Below, in pieces: positions 11,508-19,789 of a stretch of 64,000 nt of DNA (position 1 is its first letter; each line of letters begins with the position of its first letter). The position numbers and the translations under genes were made by a program. The stretch lies in the NCBI GenBank assembly GCA_963840805.1, contig CAWJAJ010000017.1:62001-126000 (forward strand), given 5' to 3'. Below the pieces are notes generated by a model. The model was not told the origin of the DNA. It saw nothing but the letters and a program-made list of their open reading frames with translations, and did not search any database. Source of the stretch: CADEEN01 sp963840805 (GTDB taxonomy: Bacteria > Pseudomonadota > Gammaproteobacteria > Burkholderiales > Burkholderiaceae_C).

Positions 11508-11545
11508 TCGAGGGGGAGCGCCGAAGGCGCTTCGGGGGTGTGTCA
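11508..11545 (-). repeat. Stop-anchored hairpin repeat, copy at the 3' end of the cox assembly gene
   Basis: Read on the minus strand, the gene stop TGA is followed directly by CACACCCCCGAAGCGCC and the stem AGCGCC-GAA-GGCGCT, then CCCCCTCGAA. It belongs to the same family as the copies near 12.2, 20.5, 22.1, 27.9, 33.7, 36.0 and 39.0 kb. Confidence 0.65.
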
Positions 11546-12181
11546 TCTCCCGGGGCGGTCCCAGAACGCCGACGCGCGCAGCAGCCGCTCGATGTCGCGC
11601 TTGAGCTTGGCCGGTTCGGGCTGCGGCGGCGCGCGCATCATCCACTGGCCCATCGGGTCGACCACATACAGGTGCGAATCGAGCGATTCGCCGGCAGCGG
11701 GTGCCAGCCACTGCGCCAGCGCCGGCGCCGGCACGCGCAGCACCTGCGTGGCCGGCGCGGCGGCCAGCGCGGCGCGCAGCACCGGCGCGATCGGTGCGTC
11801 GTCGGTCACCAGCCAGAGCTTGTCGATGCGGTCGCGCTCGCGGCCGGTCATCTCGCGCAACTGGCGTTGCAGGTACAGGCGCTGCTCGCAGGCCGCGTCG
11901 CAGGCGCCGCTGCCGACCACGACGAGCAACCATTGGCCCTTCAATGACGCGGCACTGACGGCGCGGCCATCGAGATCGGCCAGCGGCAGCGCGGCCGGCA
12001 TGTCGCGTGCCGGCGCGATCAGCGCGGCGTAGTTGCTGCGGCCTTCGGGCCGCACCACGTAGAAGGTGAAGTACGACGCGATGACTGGCGCGGCGCAGGC
12101 CAGCAGCACCAGCAGCATCTTGACGCGGCCGCGCGCGGTGCGCCGCGCGGCGGCGTCGTCGGACGCATCGGCGCGCGGCAT
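11543..12181 (-). CDS. Cytochrome oxidase assembly-associated membrane protein, Sco-like fold
   Basis: About 212 residues: a basic N-terminus, one membrane helix (MLLVLLACAAPVIASYFTFY) and a periplasmic domain resembling a degenerate thioredoxin/Sco fold with GSGACDAACEQRLYL, a Cys-x3-Cys motif. It lies between the SURF1 gene and ctaA, the usual place for this small family in Burkholderiales oxidase loci, so a role in oxidase biogenesis is inferred from context. I chose ATG at 12181. A GTG at 12190 is possible. The longer in-frame extension up to 12346 would translate a repeat element and overlap SURF1, so I reject it. Confidence 0.78.
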   Translation of the reverse strand: MPRADASDDAAARRTARGRVKMLLVLLACAAPVIASYFTFYVVRPEGRSNYAALIAPARDMPAALPLADLDGRAVSAASLKGQWLLVVVGSGACDAACEQRLYLQRQLREMTGRERDRIDKLWLVTDDAPIAPVLRAALAAAPATQVLRVPAPALAQWLAPAAGESLDSHLYVVDPMGQWMMRAPPQPEPAKLKRDIERLLRASAFWDRPGR

Positions 12182-12220
12182 CGAGTGCACCGTCAGGTGC
12201 AAGGCCTGTTCAGCGGGAAA

Positions 12221-12293
12221 CGCCGGGCCGCCCCAAGATTCCTGGCCCCCCTCGGGGGGCGGCCGCAGCGAAGCCGCGGCCTCGGGGCTGTCA
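12221..12293 (-). repeat. Stop-anchored hairpin repeat, copy at the 3' end of SURF1
   Basis: On the minus strand the SURF1 stop TGA begins the element, followed by CAGCCCCGAGGCCGCGG, a GAAG-type loop, CCCCCCGAGGGGGG and the GGGGCGGCCCGGCGTTTCC block. The same last block reappears at the right edge of the window (63971-64000). Confidence 0.65.
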
Positions 12294-13028
12294 GCGTTCT
12301 GTGCGGCGGCGGGGTTGGACAAGTTGGAACCAGACATAGAGGACAACGATCAACGCCGACAGCCCGAACCACTGGGCCGCGTAGCCGCGGTTCTTGGCGG
12401 CGCCGAACGCCGGGGCCGGCCAGTCGCGCTTCAAGCCGTCGCCCGCGACCGCCGGCGAATCGGCCAGCAGCACCGTCAGCGGCCGCAATACGAGCCCGGT
12501 TTCACGGGCAAACGCGTCCAGGTCGAGATTCTGCCGGATGGGGCCCGAGGCATCGCCATCGAACTCATACAACCGGGCCGGCGGCGGGGCGATGCGGCCG
12601 AGCAACTCGACCACGCCGTCGGGGGTGGGCGGCGCGACGACCCGGCTGCGCTCCTGGAAGTCGCGCGGCTGCCAACCCCGCTGCACCAGCACCGCGCTGC
12701 CGTCGTCGAGCCGCAGCGGCGTCAACACGATGAAGCCGGGGCGGCCGTCCATCTGGCGGTTGTCGAGGTAGACGGTGTGCCGGGCCGACCACCGCCCGGC
12801 CAGGCGCACGCTGCGGTGATGCTGCGCGGCGGCGGCGTCGCCACTGCGCGCCAGCAACGCGGCGCTGTCGAGCGGCGGCAGGCGGCTGCGCTCATCCAGC
12901 GCCGCCTGCAGCGCGAGCTTCTGCGCGGCGCGATCGAGTTGCCACCAGCCCAGGCGCGCCGTCAGCAGCACGGCGGCCACGGCCGCCAGCGCGACCAGCC
13001 ATTGGCGCTGGCGAGCGCCGAGCGTCAT
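12291..13028 (-). CDS. SURF1 family cytochrome oxidase biogenesis protein
   Basis: A 245-residue inner-membrane assembly factor for cytochrome c oxidase subunit I, linked in the family to heme A delivery. The typical layout is visible: an N-terminal membrane helix (WLVALAAVAAVLLTARLGWWQ), a periplasmic domain with VYLDNRQMDGRPGFIVLTPL and VQRGWQPRDF, and a C-terminal helix (GYAAQWFGLSALIVVLYVW). The start is ATG at 13028. It begins the minus-strand assembly block and is divergent from the DUF2909 gene 39 bases away. Confidence 0.92.
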   Translation of the reverse strand: MTLGARQRQWLVALAAVAAVLLTARLGWWQLDRAAQKLALQAALDERSRLPPLDSAALLARSGDAAAAQHHRSVRLAGRWSARHTVYLDNRQMDGRPGFIVLTPLRLDDGSAVLVQRGWQPRDFQERSRVVAPPTPDGVVELLGRIAPPPARLYEFDGDASGPIRQNLDLDAFARETGLVLRPLTVLLADSPAVAGDGLKRDWPAPAFGAAKNRGYAAQWFGLSALIVVLYVWFQLVQPRRRTER

Positions 13029-13067
13029 GCCGGCCTCGCAATCACCCGGGTGCGACAATTCGCCACC

Positions 13068-13292
13068 ATGAAAATCGTCATCGTCATCGCGCTGATCGGC
13101 GTGCTCGCGGCACTGGCCAGCGCCGGCGTGTTCATGCTGCGCAAGTCCGACGACGGCAGCGGCGGCGGGCGCCGCGATGCCCGCATGGCGCGCGCGCTGG
13201 CGGTTCGCGTGGCGCTGTCGGTGGCGCTGTTCGTGTTCATCATGGTGGCGTGGAAGATGGGCTGGATCGTGCCGCGCGGCATCCCGCGCTGA
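13068..13292 (+). CDS. Twin transmembrane protein, DUF2909 family
   Basis: A 74-residue protein with two hydrophobic helices (VIVIALIGVLAALASAGVFM and ALSVALFVFIMVAWKMG) around a short basic loop. Small two-helix proteins of this type are regularly encoded between the subunit III gene and SURF1 in betaproteobacterial oxidase loci. The function is not established. It is the only plus-strand gene inside the oxidase region and ends just before a bidirectional terminator. Confidence 0.82.
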   Translation: MKIVIVIALIGVLAALASAGVFMLRKSDDGSGGGRRDARMARALAVRVALSVALFVFIMVAWKMGWIVPRGIPR

Positions 13293-13322
13293 CAGCCCCC
13301 AGCTCGCTGCACCTGCAATGCA

Positions 13323-13346
13323 AAAGAGCGCCTCGCGGCGCTCTTT
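13323..13346. terminator. Bidirectional Rho-independent terminator
   Basis: AAAGAGCGCC and GGCGCTCTTT form a perfect 10-base stem with a TCGC loop, so a run of A precedes and T follows on either strand. It lies between the convergent DUF2909 gene and the oxidase subunit III gene and can end both transcripts. Confidence 0.85.
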
Positions 13347-13371
13347 GTCGCTGGCGCGAGCCGCCAGCGCG

Positions 13372-14259
13372 TCACAACCAGTAGACGACGATGTACAGGC
13401 CGAGCCAGACGACGTCGACGAAGTGCCAGTACCACGCGGCACCCTCGAAGCCGAAGTGACGCTGCGGCGTGAAATGCCCCTTCATCAGGCGCAGCGTGAT
13501 GAACAGCAGCATCAGCATGCCGACGAAGACGTGGAAGCCGTGAAAGCCGGTCAGCATGAAGAACGTCGAGCCGAAGATGCCGCTCGACAACTTGAGGTTC
13601 AGGTCGCGGTACGCGTGCGCGTACTCGTAGCCCTGCACGCCCAGGAAGGTGGCGCCCAGCAGCACGGTGATCCACATCCACACGATGGTCTTGCTGCGCT
13701 GGCCGGCGATCAACGCATGGTGCGCGATCGTCAGCGTCACGCCCGATGTCAGCAGCAACGCGGTGTTGACGGTCGGCAGCGGCCACGGGCCGATGGTCGA
13801 GAACGGCTCGACGGTGCCGGCCGGCGAGGCCGTGATGCCGGGTCCGGCGCTCGGCCACACGGCCTTGAAGTCGGGCCACAGGATCTGGTGATCGAGGTTG
13901 CCGAGCATCGGCAGCGCATGGGCGCGCGCCCAGTACAGCGCGCCGAAGAAGGCACCGAAGAACATCACCTCCGAGAAGATGAACCAGCTCATGCTCCAGC
14001 GGAACGAGACGTCGACGCGCTCGCCGTACTGGCCGCCCTCGCTCTCGCCGATGGCGTCGCGGAACCACTGGAACAGCACCACGGCCCACATCGCGAAGCC
14101 GCAGATCACGAACCACTTGCCCCAGGCGGCGCCGTTGACCCACTGGCTGGCACCGAAGATCACCGCCAACAGCGACAGCGCCGTCAGCGCCGGGTGGCGC
14201 GACGGCGCGGGCACGAAGTAGTAAGGCGTAGCGCCTGCTTGGTGTGTCGCTGCGGACAT
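13372..14259 (-). CDS. ctaE: Cytochrome c oxidase subunit III
   Basis: A 295-residue integral membrane subunit of the aa3 oxidase. Diagnostic stretches include YYFVPAPSRHPALTAL, FSEVMFFGAFFGALYWARAH, and the C-terminal GFHGFHVFVGMLMLL and WYWHFVDVVWLGLY. The start is ATG at 14259 with a GAGGAGAG ribosome binding site. It is the last gene of the coxB-coxA-small-ctaG-DUF2970-coxC operon and ends 26 bases from the bidirectional terminator. The symbol coxC is also used. Confidence 0.95.
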   Translation of the reverse strand: MSAATHQAGATPYYFVPAPSRHPALTALSLLAVIFGASQWVNGAAWGKWFVICGFAMWAVVLFQWFRDAIGESEGGQYGERVDVSFRWSMSWFIFSEVMFFGAFFGALYWARAHALPMLGNLDHQILWPDFKAVWPSAGPGITASPAGTVEPFSTIGPWPLPTVNTALLLTSGVTLTIAHHALIAGQRSKTIVWMWITVLLGATFLGVQGYEYAHAYRDLNLKLSSGIFGSTFFMLTGFHGFHVFVGMLMLLFITLRLMKGHFTPQRHFGFEGAAWYWHFVDVVWLGLYIVVYWL

Positions 14260-14306
14260 GGGATGTGCTCTCCTCGATACCGATCGTTGAACCGTGGCCG
14301 TCGTCG

Positions 14307-14546
14307 TCAGCCGGCCACGCCGCTGCCGACGACCCATTTCACCAGCATCACCAGCGTCAGCACGAACACCGCCCCGGCCACGATGCCGGCGACGATGACG
14401 TGCAGGGGATTGAGCTGGGTGATGTCTTTTTCGTATTCGCTGGCCTTGCGCACGCCGAAGAACGACCACGCGACGGCCTTGAACGTCTGCACGAACGAGC
14501 CCTTGCGCGCCGCCGCCTGCTTCAGGTCGTCGCCCGGCTTGGTCAC
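14307..14546 (-). CDS. DUF2970 family small membrane protein
   Basis: 79 residues with GTG start at 14546 overlapping the stop of ctaG as GTGA. It has a soluble N-terminal half (SFVQTFKAVAWSFFGVRK) and one C-terminal membrane helix (VIVAGIVAGAVFVLTLVMLV). DUF2970 proteins sit between ctaG and subunit III in many betaproteobacteria. Their role in oxidase biogenesis is unproven and inferred from this position. Confidence 0.85.
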   Translation of the reverse strand: MTKPGDDLKQAAARKGSFVQTFKAVAWSFFGVRKASEYEKDITQLNPLHVIVAGIVAGAVFVLTLVMLVKWVVGSGVAG

Positions 14547-15148
14547 AGCGCCTTGCCCCCCGCCGTGCCCCCGGCCACCTTGCCCTTGACCTCGAAGAAG
14601 GTGTAGGACAGCGTGATCGTGGTCACGTCCTTGGGCAGCCTGGGATCGATCACGAAGGCCACCGGCCATTGCCGGCTCTCGCCCGGCGCCAAGGTGTACT
14701 CGTTGAAGCAGAAGCACTCCAGCTTGTTGAAGTGCGCGGTGGCCTGCTTGGGTGCGTAGCTCGGGATCGCCTGCGCCGCCAGCGTACGGTCCTGCACGTT
14801 GCGAAACTCGTACATCACCGTCGCCAGTTCGCCCGGGTGCACTTGCAGCGAACTGCGTGCCGGCTTGAAATCGAACGGCCCGCGCGCGTTGGCGTCGAAC
14901 TCGACGGTGATGGTGCGCGAGCGGTCGATCTGCGTGTTGGTGCCGTCGGCGGGCCGGTCGACGCCGCCGACCTGGCGCTCCGACAACGACAGCACGTTGA
15001 TGCCCAGCGCCTCGCAGATCGACTTGTACAGCGGCACCAGCGCGTAGCCGAAGCCGAACATCAGCACCGCGACGAGGCCGAGCTTGCCCAGCAGCGCGCG
15101 GTTGTCGCGCTGCAGGCCGCGGCTGCGTCGTAGGCTGCGCATGTCCAT
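14543..15148 (-). CDS. ctaG: Cytochrome c oxidase assembly protein CtaG/Cox11
   Basis: Copper chaperone for the CuB centre of subunit I. The N-terminal membrane helix (KLGLVAVLMFGFGYALVPLY) precedes a periplasmic Ig-like domain. The copper-binding motif CFCF is present in NKLECFCFNEYTL, preceded by the family signature around FNKLE. The ATG at 15148 (MDMRSLRR) starts two bases from the stop of the preceding 38-residue gene. About 201 residues, a normal family length. Confidence 0.94.
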   Translation of the reverse strand: MDMRSLRRSRGLQRDNRALLGKLGLVAVLMFGFGYALVPLYKSICEALGINVLSLSERQVGGVDRPADGTNTQIDRSRTITVEFDANARGPFDFKPARSSLQVHPGELATVMYEFRNVQDRTLAAQAIPSYAPKQATAHFNKLECFCFNEYTLAPGESRQWPVAFVIDPRLPKDVTTITLSYTFFEVKGKVAGGTAGGKAL

Positions 15149-15149
15149 C

Positions 15150-15266
15150 TCAGCCGCCGATCCAGACGATCTTGAGCACGAAGCCGGCGGCAAACATCAG
15201 CGCCAGCGCGGCCAGGAACAGGCCCAGGCGCCGGTTGGCCTTGCGTTGCTGCTCGCTGGCCGCCAT
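15150..15266 (-). CDS. Cytochrome oxidase small assembly protein (38 residues)
   Basis: A very small gene between subunit I and ctaG. It encodes a short polar, basic head (MAASEQQRKANRRLG) and a single membrane helix (LFLAALALMFAAGFVLKIVW). Proteins of this size and layout sit at the same position in other Burkholderiales oxidase operons. Start and stop are tightly packed: the stop of ctaD is five bases upstream and ctaG begins two bases downstream, which supports translation. It is easily missed by length filters. Confidence 0.8.
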   Translation of the reverse strand: MAASEQQRKANRRLGLFLAALALMFAAGFVLKIVWIGG

Positions 15267-15271
15267 GGTGC

Positions 15272-16906
15272 TCAGCCGATCACGCGGGTGGCGGTCGCGT
15301 CGAGCTTGGGCGGGGTCTCGAAGGTGTGGAACGGCGCCGGCGACGGCAGTTCCCACTCGAGCCCTTCGGCGCCCTCCCACGGCTTCTGCGGCGCCTTCGC
15401 GCCCTTGCCGCGCATCACCGGCACGACGATGAACAGGAAGAAGTACACCTGCGCCAGGCCGAATCCGAACGCGCCGACCGAGGCGATGGCGTTGAAATCG
15501 GCGAACTGCATCGGATAGTCGGCATAGCGGCGCGGCATCCCCGCGAGGCCGAGGAAGTGCATCGGGAAGAAGGTGATGTTGAAGAAGATCAACGACAGCC
15601 AGAAGTGCCACTTGCCGCGCGTTTCGTTGTACATCACGCCGCACCACTTCGGGCTCCAGTAGTAGAAGCCCGAGAACATGCCGAACAGCGAGCCCGCGAC
15701 CAGCACGTAGTGGAAGTGCGCGACGACGTAGTAGGTGTCCTGGATCTGGATGTCGATCGGCGCCATCGCCAGGATCAGCCCGGTGAAGCCGCCCATCGTG
15801 AAGACGAAGATGAAGCCGACGGCGAACAGCATCGGCGTCTCGAAGGTCATCGAGCCGCGCCACATCGTCGCGACCCAGTTGAAGATCTTCACGCCGGTCG
15901 GGATCGCGATCAGCATCGTCGCGTACATGAAGAACAGCTGGCCCGTCACCGGCATCCCGGTGGTGAACATGTGGTGGGCCCAGACGATGAACGACAGGAT
16001 CGCGATCGACGCGGTGGCGTAGACCATCGAGGTGTAGCCGAACAGCTTCTTGCGTGCGAACGCCGGCACCACGGCGCTGATGATGCCGAAGGCCGGCAGG
16101 ATCATGATGTAGACCTCGGGGTGGCCGAAGAACCAGAAGATGTGCTGGTACATCACCGGGTCGCCGCCGCCGGCGGGGCTGAAGAAGCTGGTGCCGAAGT
16201 GGCGATCGGTCAGCGTCATCGTGATCGCGCCGGCCAGCACCGGCATCACCGCGATCAGCAGGTAGGCGGTGATCAGCCAGGTCCAGGCGAACAGCGGCAT
16301 CTTCATCAGCGTCATGCCGGGGGCGCGCATGTTCAGGATCGTGACCACGATGTTGATCGAGCCCATGATCGAGCTGGCGCCCATGATGTGCATCGCGAAG
16401 ATGCCGGCGTCCATGCTCGGGCCCATCTGCAGCGTCAGCGGCGCATACAGCGTCCAGCCCGCCGCCGGCGCACCGCCGGGCATGAAGAACGAGCCGGCCA
16501 GCATCAGCGCGGCCGGGATCAGCAGCCAGAAGCTGAGGTTGTTCATGCGCGCGAAGGCCATGTCCGCGGCGCCGATCTGCATCGGGATCATCCAGTTCGC
16601 GAAGCCGACGAACGCCGGCATGATCGCCCCGAACACCATGATCAGGCCGTGCATCGTGGTGAACTGGTTGAACAGCTCGGGGTTCACGAATTGCAGGCCG
16701 GGCTTGAACAGCTCGGCGCGGATGCCCAGCGCCAGCAGGCCGCCGATCATCAGCATCGTGAAGCTGAACAACAGGTACATCGTGCCGATGTCCTTGTGGT
16801 TGGTGGCGAACACCCAGCGCCGCCAGCCGCTCGGGGCGTGGCCGTGATCGTCGTGGGCGTGATCGTGGCCATGGGCGTGGCCGTGTTGGTCGAGAACTGC
16901 GCTCAT
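15272..16906 (-). CDS. ctaD: Cytochrome c oxidase subunit I
   Basis: The 544-residue catalytic heme-copper subunit of the aa3 oxidase. It shows the twelve-helix pattern with the CuB and heme ligands: HPEVY near residue 264, the HH pair in VWAHHMFTTG near 311, and HFHYVL near 397. The early heme-a ligand region is TTMHGLIMVFGA. The N-terminus is unusually His-rich (HGHAHGHDHAHDDHGHAP), a feature common in this group that might bind metal. It lies downstream of ctaC in the same operon. Confidence 0.97.
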   Translation of the reverse strand: MSAVLDQHGHAHGHDHAHDDHGHAPSGWRRWVFATNHKDIGTMYLLFSFTMLMIGGLLALGIRAELFKPGLQFVNPELFNQFTTMHGLIMVFGAIMPAFVGFANWMIPMQIGAADMAFARMNNLSFWLLIPAALMLAGSFFMPGGAPAAGWTLYAPLTLQMGPSMDAGIFAMHIMGASSIMGSINIVVTILNMRAPGMTLMKMPLFAWTWLITAYLLIAVMPVLAGAITMTLTDRHFGTSFFSPAGGGDPVMYQHIFWFFGHPEVYIMILPAFGIISAVVPAFARKKLFGYTSMVYATASIAILSFIVWAHHMFTTGMPVTGQLFFMYATMLIAIPTGVKIFNWVATMWRGSMTFETPMLFAVGFIFVFTMGGFTGLILAMAPIDIQIQDTYYVVAHFHYVLVAGSLFGMFSGFYYWSPKWCGVMYNETRGKWHFWLSLIFFNITFFPMHFLGLAGMPRRYADYPMQFADFNAIASVGAFGFGLAQVYFFLFIVVPVMRGKGAKAPQKPWEGAEGLEWELPSPAPFHTFETPPKLDATATRVIG

Positions 16907-16933
16907 GGGCGAAACCTCTTTGGCGATGCTGGA

Positions 16934-18109
16934 TTACTTGCGCGCGGCGACGACTTCTTTGGGCTGCACGATCTGCCCGGTCTTGTTCGTCCACGAATTC
17001 TTGGTGTAGGTGATGACAGCGGCCAGCTCGGTGTCCGACAGCTGCTTCCACGCCGGCATCGCGCCGTTGGCCGCCCCGTTGAGCACGGTGGCGATCTGCT
17101 TGCCCTTGTCGCCATCGAGCACGATGGCCGATCCGACCAGCGGCTTGATCGGGCCGGCACCCATGCCGCTGGCCTGGTGGCAGGCGGCGCAGTTGGCGTT
17201 GTAGACCTTCTCGCCGCGCGCGACGAGTTCAGCGAGCTGCCATTCCTTGGCCGGGTCGTCGGCCAGCGCCGCCATCGCCTTCTTCTTGCCGTCGACCCAC
17301 GCGGAGTAGTCGGCCTGGCTGAGCACCTTGACGTGGATCGGCATGTAGGCGTGCTCCTTGCCGCACAGCTCGGCGCACTGGCCGTAGTAGTCGCCGATCT
17401 TCTCGGCGCGGAACCAGGTGTCGCGCACGAAGCCGGGAATGGCATCCTGCTTGACGCCGAAGGCCGGCACCATCCAGGCGTGGATCACGTCGTTGGCGGT
17501 GGTGATGATGCGGATCTTCTTGTCCACCGGCACCACCAGCGGGTTGTCGACCTTGAGCAGGTAGTTGTCGATGGCCTCCGGCTTGCCGCTGTTGCTCATC
17601 GCGCGGTGCGTCGCGTCCAGCGCCGACAGGAAGGCGATGCCCTCGCCTTCGCCCTTCATGTAGTCGTAGCCCCACTTCCACTGGTAGCCGGTGGCCTTGA
17701 TGGTGACGTCGGCGTTGGTGGTGTCCTTCATCGCCACCACCACCTTGGTCGCCGGCAGCGCCATGAAGATCACGATGATGAACGGCACCACCGTCCAGGC
17801 GATCTCGACGGCGACGCTCTCGTGGAAGTGGGCCGGCTTGGCACCCTTGGACTTGCGGTGCTTGATGATCGAATAGAACATCACGCCGAACACGCCGATG
17901 AAGATCACCGTGCAGATGATCAGCATGAAGTTGTGCAGCCACTGCTGCTCGACCGCGATGCGGGTCACCGGCGGGTGCAGGTCGAGCTGGTTCACCGCCG
18001 GGCCGCCGGGCAGGCTGTTGACGGCCAGCGCTGCCGACGTCGCGAGGGTGGCACCCAGCAGCAGGCCGGCCTGGGCCGCACGTTGGCAGAGCGAGGAGAG
18101 GTGGGTCAT
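16934..18109 (-). CDS. ctaC: Cytochrome c oxidase subunit II with fused cytochrome c domain
   Basis: 391 residues: signal sequence, two membrane helices, a cupredoxin CuA domain and a C-terminal cytochrome c domain. CuA ligands are visible in CAELCGKEHAYM near residues 241-252. The heme-binding motif CAACH near residue 305, with a distal Met region, marks the caa3-like fusion common in Burkholderiales. It accepts electrons from cytochrome c and passes them to subunit I. The start is ATG at 18109. It is the first catalytic gene of the operon and lies just downstream of the DUF2244 gene. Confidence 0.95.
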   Translation of the reverse strand: MTHLSSLCQRAAQAGLLLGATLATSAALAVNSLPGGPAVNQLDLHPPVTRIAVEQQWLHNFMLIICTVIFIGVFGVMFYSIIKHRKSKGAKPAHFHESVAVEIAWTVVPFIIVIFMALPATKVVVAMKDTTNADVTIKATGYQWKWGYDYMKGEGEGIAFLSALDATHRAMSNSGKPEAIDNYLLKVDNPLVVPVDKKIRIITTANDVIHAWMVPAFGVKQDAIPGFVRDTWFRAEKIGDYYGQCAELCGKEHAYMPIHVKVLSQADYSAWVDGKKKAMAALADDPAKEWQLAELVARGEKVYNANCAACHQASGMGAGPIKPLVGSAIVLDGDKGKQIATVLNGAANGAMPAWKQLSDTELAAVITYTKNSWTNKTGQIVQPKEVVAARK

Positions 18110-18114
18110 CGTCG

Positions 18115-18699
18115 TCACTTCGGTTCCGGAATGGGGGAGTTCAGTTCGGTGGCCGCGGGCAGCGGCCGGTGCGCACGCAGTGCGGCGCGCAACTCGCACG
18201 CCAGCGGCGTGCGCATCTCGGGCCGCAGGTAGCGCCCGACGCACGAGCGGCGCCCGTCGCCCGACAGCTCGACCAGCGAACCTTCGCCATGGCGCGGTTC
18301 CACCCGCACCCAGGCGGCGCGGAACTGCGTGCGTTCGGCCTGCCGGCCATGCCGATGCTCGACGCACAACGCGTTGCCGGCCAGCGTGATGCGCTCGTGA
18401 TCGGTGGCGTGGCGCGCATAAACCAGCAGGGCCAACCCGACCAGCAGCAACTCGACACCGGCAAAGGCCAGCACCGGCGAGGCGCCCTGCCAGGTGAAGG
18501 CCAGCGCGATCGCCAGCGACAGCACGCACAGCGAGGCGTACGCGCCGAACAGTTGCGCCGGCGTGAACGAACAGTTGCGCCGCAGGATCCACTGCAGTCC
18601 GTCGGCGCCGCCACCTTCCAGCGCCCGGGCGAAGCGCCATGCCCCTTGCGGGCCGGCAGCAGGCGCGGACCAGCGATGGGGGGCAGTGGTGGTGGTCAT
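18115..18699 (-). CDS. DUF2244 domain membrane protein
   Basis: 194 residues with two adjacent membrane helices (FGAYASLCVLSLAIALAF and LAFAGVELLLVGLALLVY) followed by a soluble region with VEHRHGRQAERTQF and the WVRVE segment typical of DUF2244. These proteins are often encoded immediately before subunit II in betaproteobacteria. A role in oxidase assembly is possible but unproven. It ends five bases before the ctaC start, so the two are probably one transcript. Confidence 0.82.
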   Translation of the reverse strand: MTTTTAPHRWSAPAAGPQGAWRFARALEGGGADGLQWILRRNCSFTPAQLFGAYASLCVLSLAIALAFTWQGASPVLAFAGVELLLVGLALLVYARHATDHERITLAGNALCVEHRHGRQAERTQFRAAWVRVEPRHGEGSLVELSGDGRRSCVGRYLRPEMRTPLACELRAALRAHRPLPAATELNSPIPEPK

Positions 18700-18813
18700 C
18701 GGGTGGTTGGCAGTGGGTCAGCGCGACCGGCGGCGATGCCGGCACCTGCAGCGCGCGCAGCGCTGGAAATTAAGCAGCCGCGGATTTTAGCCCAGCCTCC
18801 GGCACACCCCGCT

Positions 18814-19719
18814 TCAGCCCGTCGATCGGCGCGCGCGACGCGCCATCGCGCGCAAGTCGTCGAGCGGCACGCGCGTTTCCTCGGCCAGTCGCGGCCGCGG
18901 CGGTGGGTTGAAGGCGTGGCCATACACCAGCTCGAAATCGAGCGCGATGCGCCCGTCGGCGCCGGCACGCTCGTGCAATGCCGCCTTCAGGCGATCGCGC
19001 CAGCGCGGTGTGCGCAAGCCGGCATGGCGTGCCGGATCGGCGTTGCCGCCGAGCGTGCGCAACTCGGCCAGCAGGGCATCGGCAGTGGCCCACGTCAAGG
19101 TCAGTCGCTCCTGATCCATCACCGGGTCGGCGAACCCGGCCGCCACCAGCATGTCGCCCAGATCGTGCATGTCGGTGAACGGCGCGTGCGCCGCACCCCA
19201 GCCGGCCTCGCGATAGAGATCGCGCAGGCCGCGCAAGGTGTCCGGCCCGAGGGTCGAGAACATCAGGAAACCGTCGACGGCCAGGGCCCGGCGCCAGCGC
19301 TGCATCAGCGCCTGCGGGTCGGGCTCCGCGTGCAGCATCATGTTGGCCCACAGCAGCTGCCCCGACGCTGCCGCCACGGCCTCGTCCTCGACGGCCACCG
19401 TCGCACGCCGCCAGCGTCGCGCGGTCCACCACGGCGCGCTTTCGTGTGTGCGCGCCACTGCGATGCCCGCCGGCTCGACGCTCAACCAGCGTGCCTGGGG
19501 ATACGCCTGCGCGAGCGCGTCGCGCCCGCCGCCGGCATGGGCCCACCAGTCGATCACCACGGACGGCATCTGGCGGATCACCGGCAGCCGCTCGGCCATG
19601 CGCCGCGCCACCTCGACGTGCAGCCACGGTGCCGCCGGCGCCCGGGCCTGGCGCGCGATCGAGCGCGTCAGCGCGACGCGGTCGATCGCGCGCCGGGGCG
19701 GGGGGTCGTCACGGGCCAT
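18814..19719 (-). CDS. SAM-dependent methyltransferase, BioC-like
   Basis: 301 residues. A Rossmann-type methyltransferase domain is suggested by VIDWWAHAGGGRDALAQAYP and by LLWANMMLHAEPDPQALMQRW, with BioC-type features downstream (FSTLGPDTLRGLRDLYREAG, DMHDLGDMLVAAGFADPVMD). BioC methylates malonyl-ACP at the start of biotin synthesis. The motif I sequence is degenerate compared with the classic GxGxG, so the exact substrate is uncertain. The start is ATG at 19719. It is divergent from the comF-like gene, the usual neighbour in Burkholderiales. Confidence 0.75.
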   Translation of the reverse strand: MARDDPPPRRAIDRVALTRSIARQARAPAAPWLHVEVARRMAERLPVIRQMPSVVIDWWAHAGGGRDALAQAYPQARWLSVEPAGIAVARTHESAPWWTARRWRRATVAVEDEAVAAASGQLLWANMMLHAEPDPQALMQRWRRALAVDGFLMFSTLGPDTLRGLRDLYREAGWGAAHAPFTDMHDLGDMLVAAGFADPVMDQERLTLTWATADALLAELRTLGGNADPARHAGLRTPRWRDRLKAALHERAGADGRIALDFELVYGHAFNPPPRPRLAEETRVPLDDLRAMARRARRSTG

Positions 19720-19789
19720 GGGTTCGTTGTGGTCGCCCGCGATCGGACGGTGACCGTCGTTCGTGAGGGCGGGGCAGTATATTGAGCCG

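Noticed and set aside
12181..12346. N-terminal extension of the cox assembly gene to ATG at 12346
   Set aside because: The extra 55 codons translate a repeat element and overlap the SURF1 gene. The start at 12181 precedes the first conserved-looking segment.
15326..18232. A 968-codon open frame on the plus strand opposite the oxidase genes
   Set aside because: It is antisense to clearly functional ctaD and ctaC, rich in Arg, His and Asp as expected of a GC-rich mirror frame, and has no recognisable domain.
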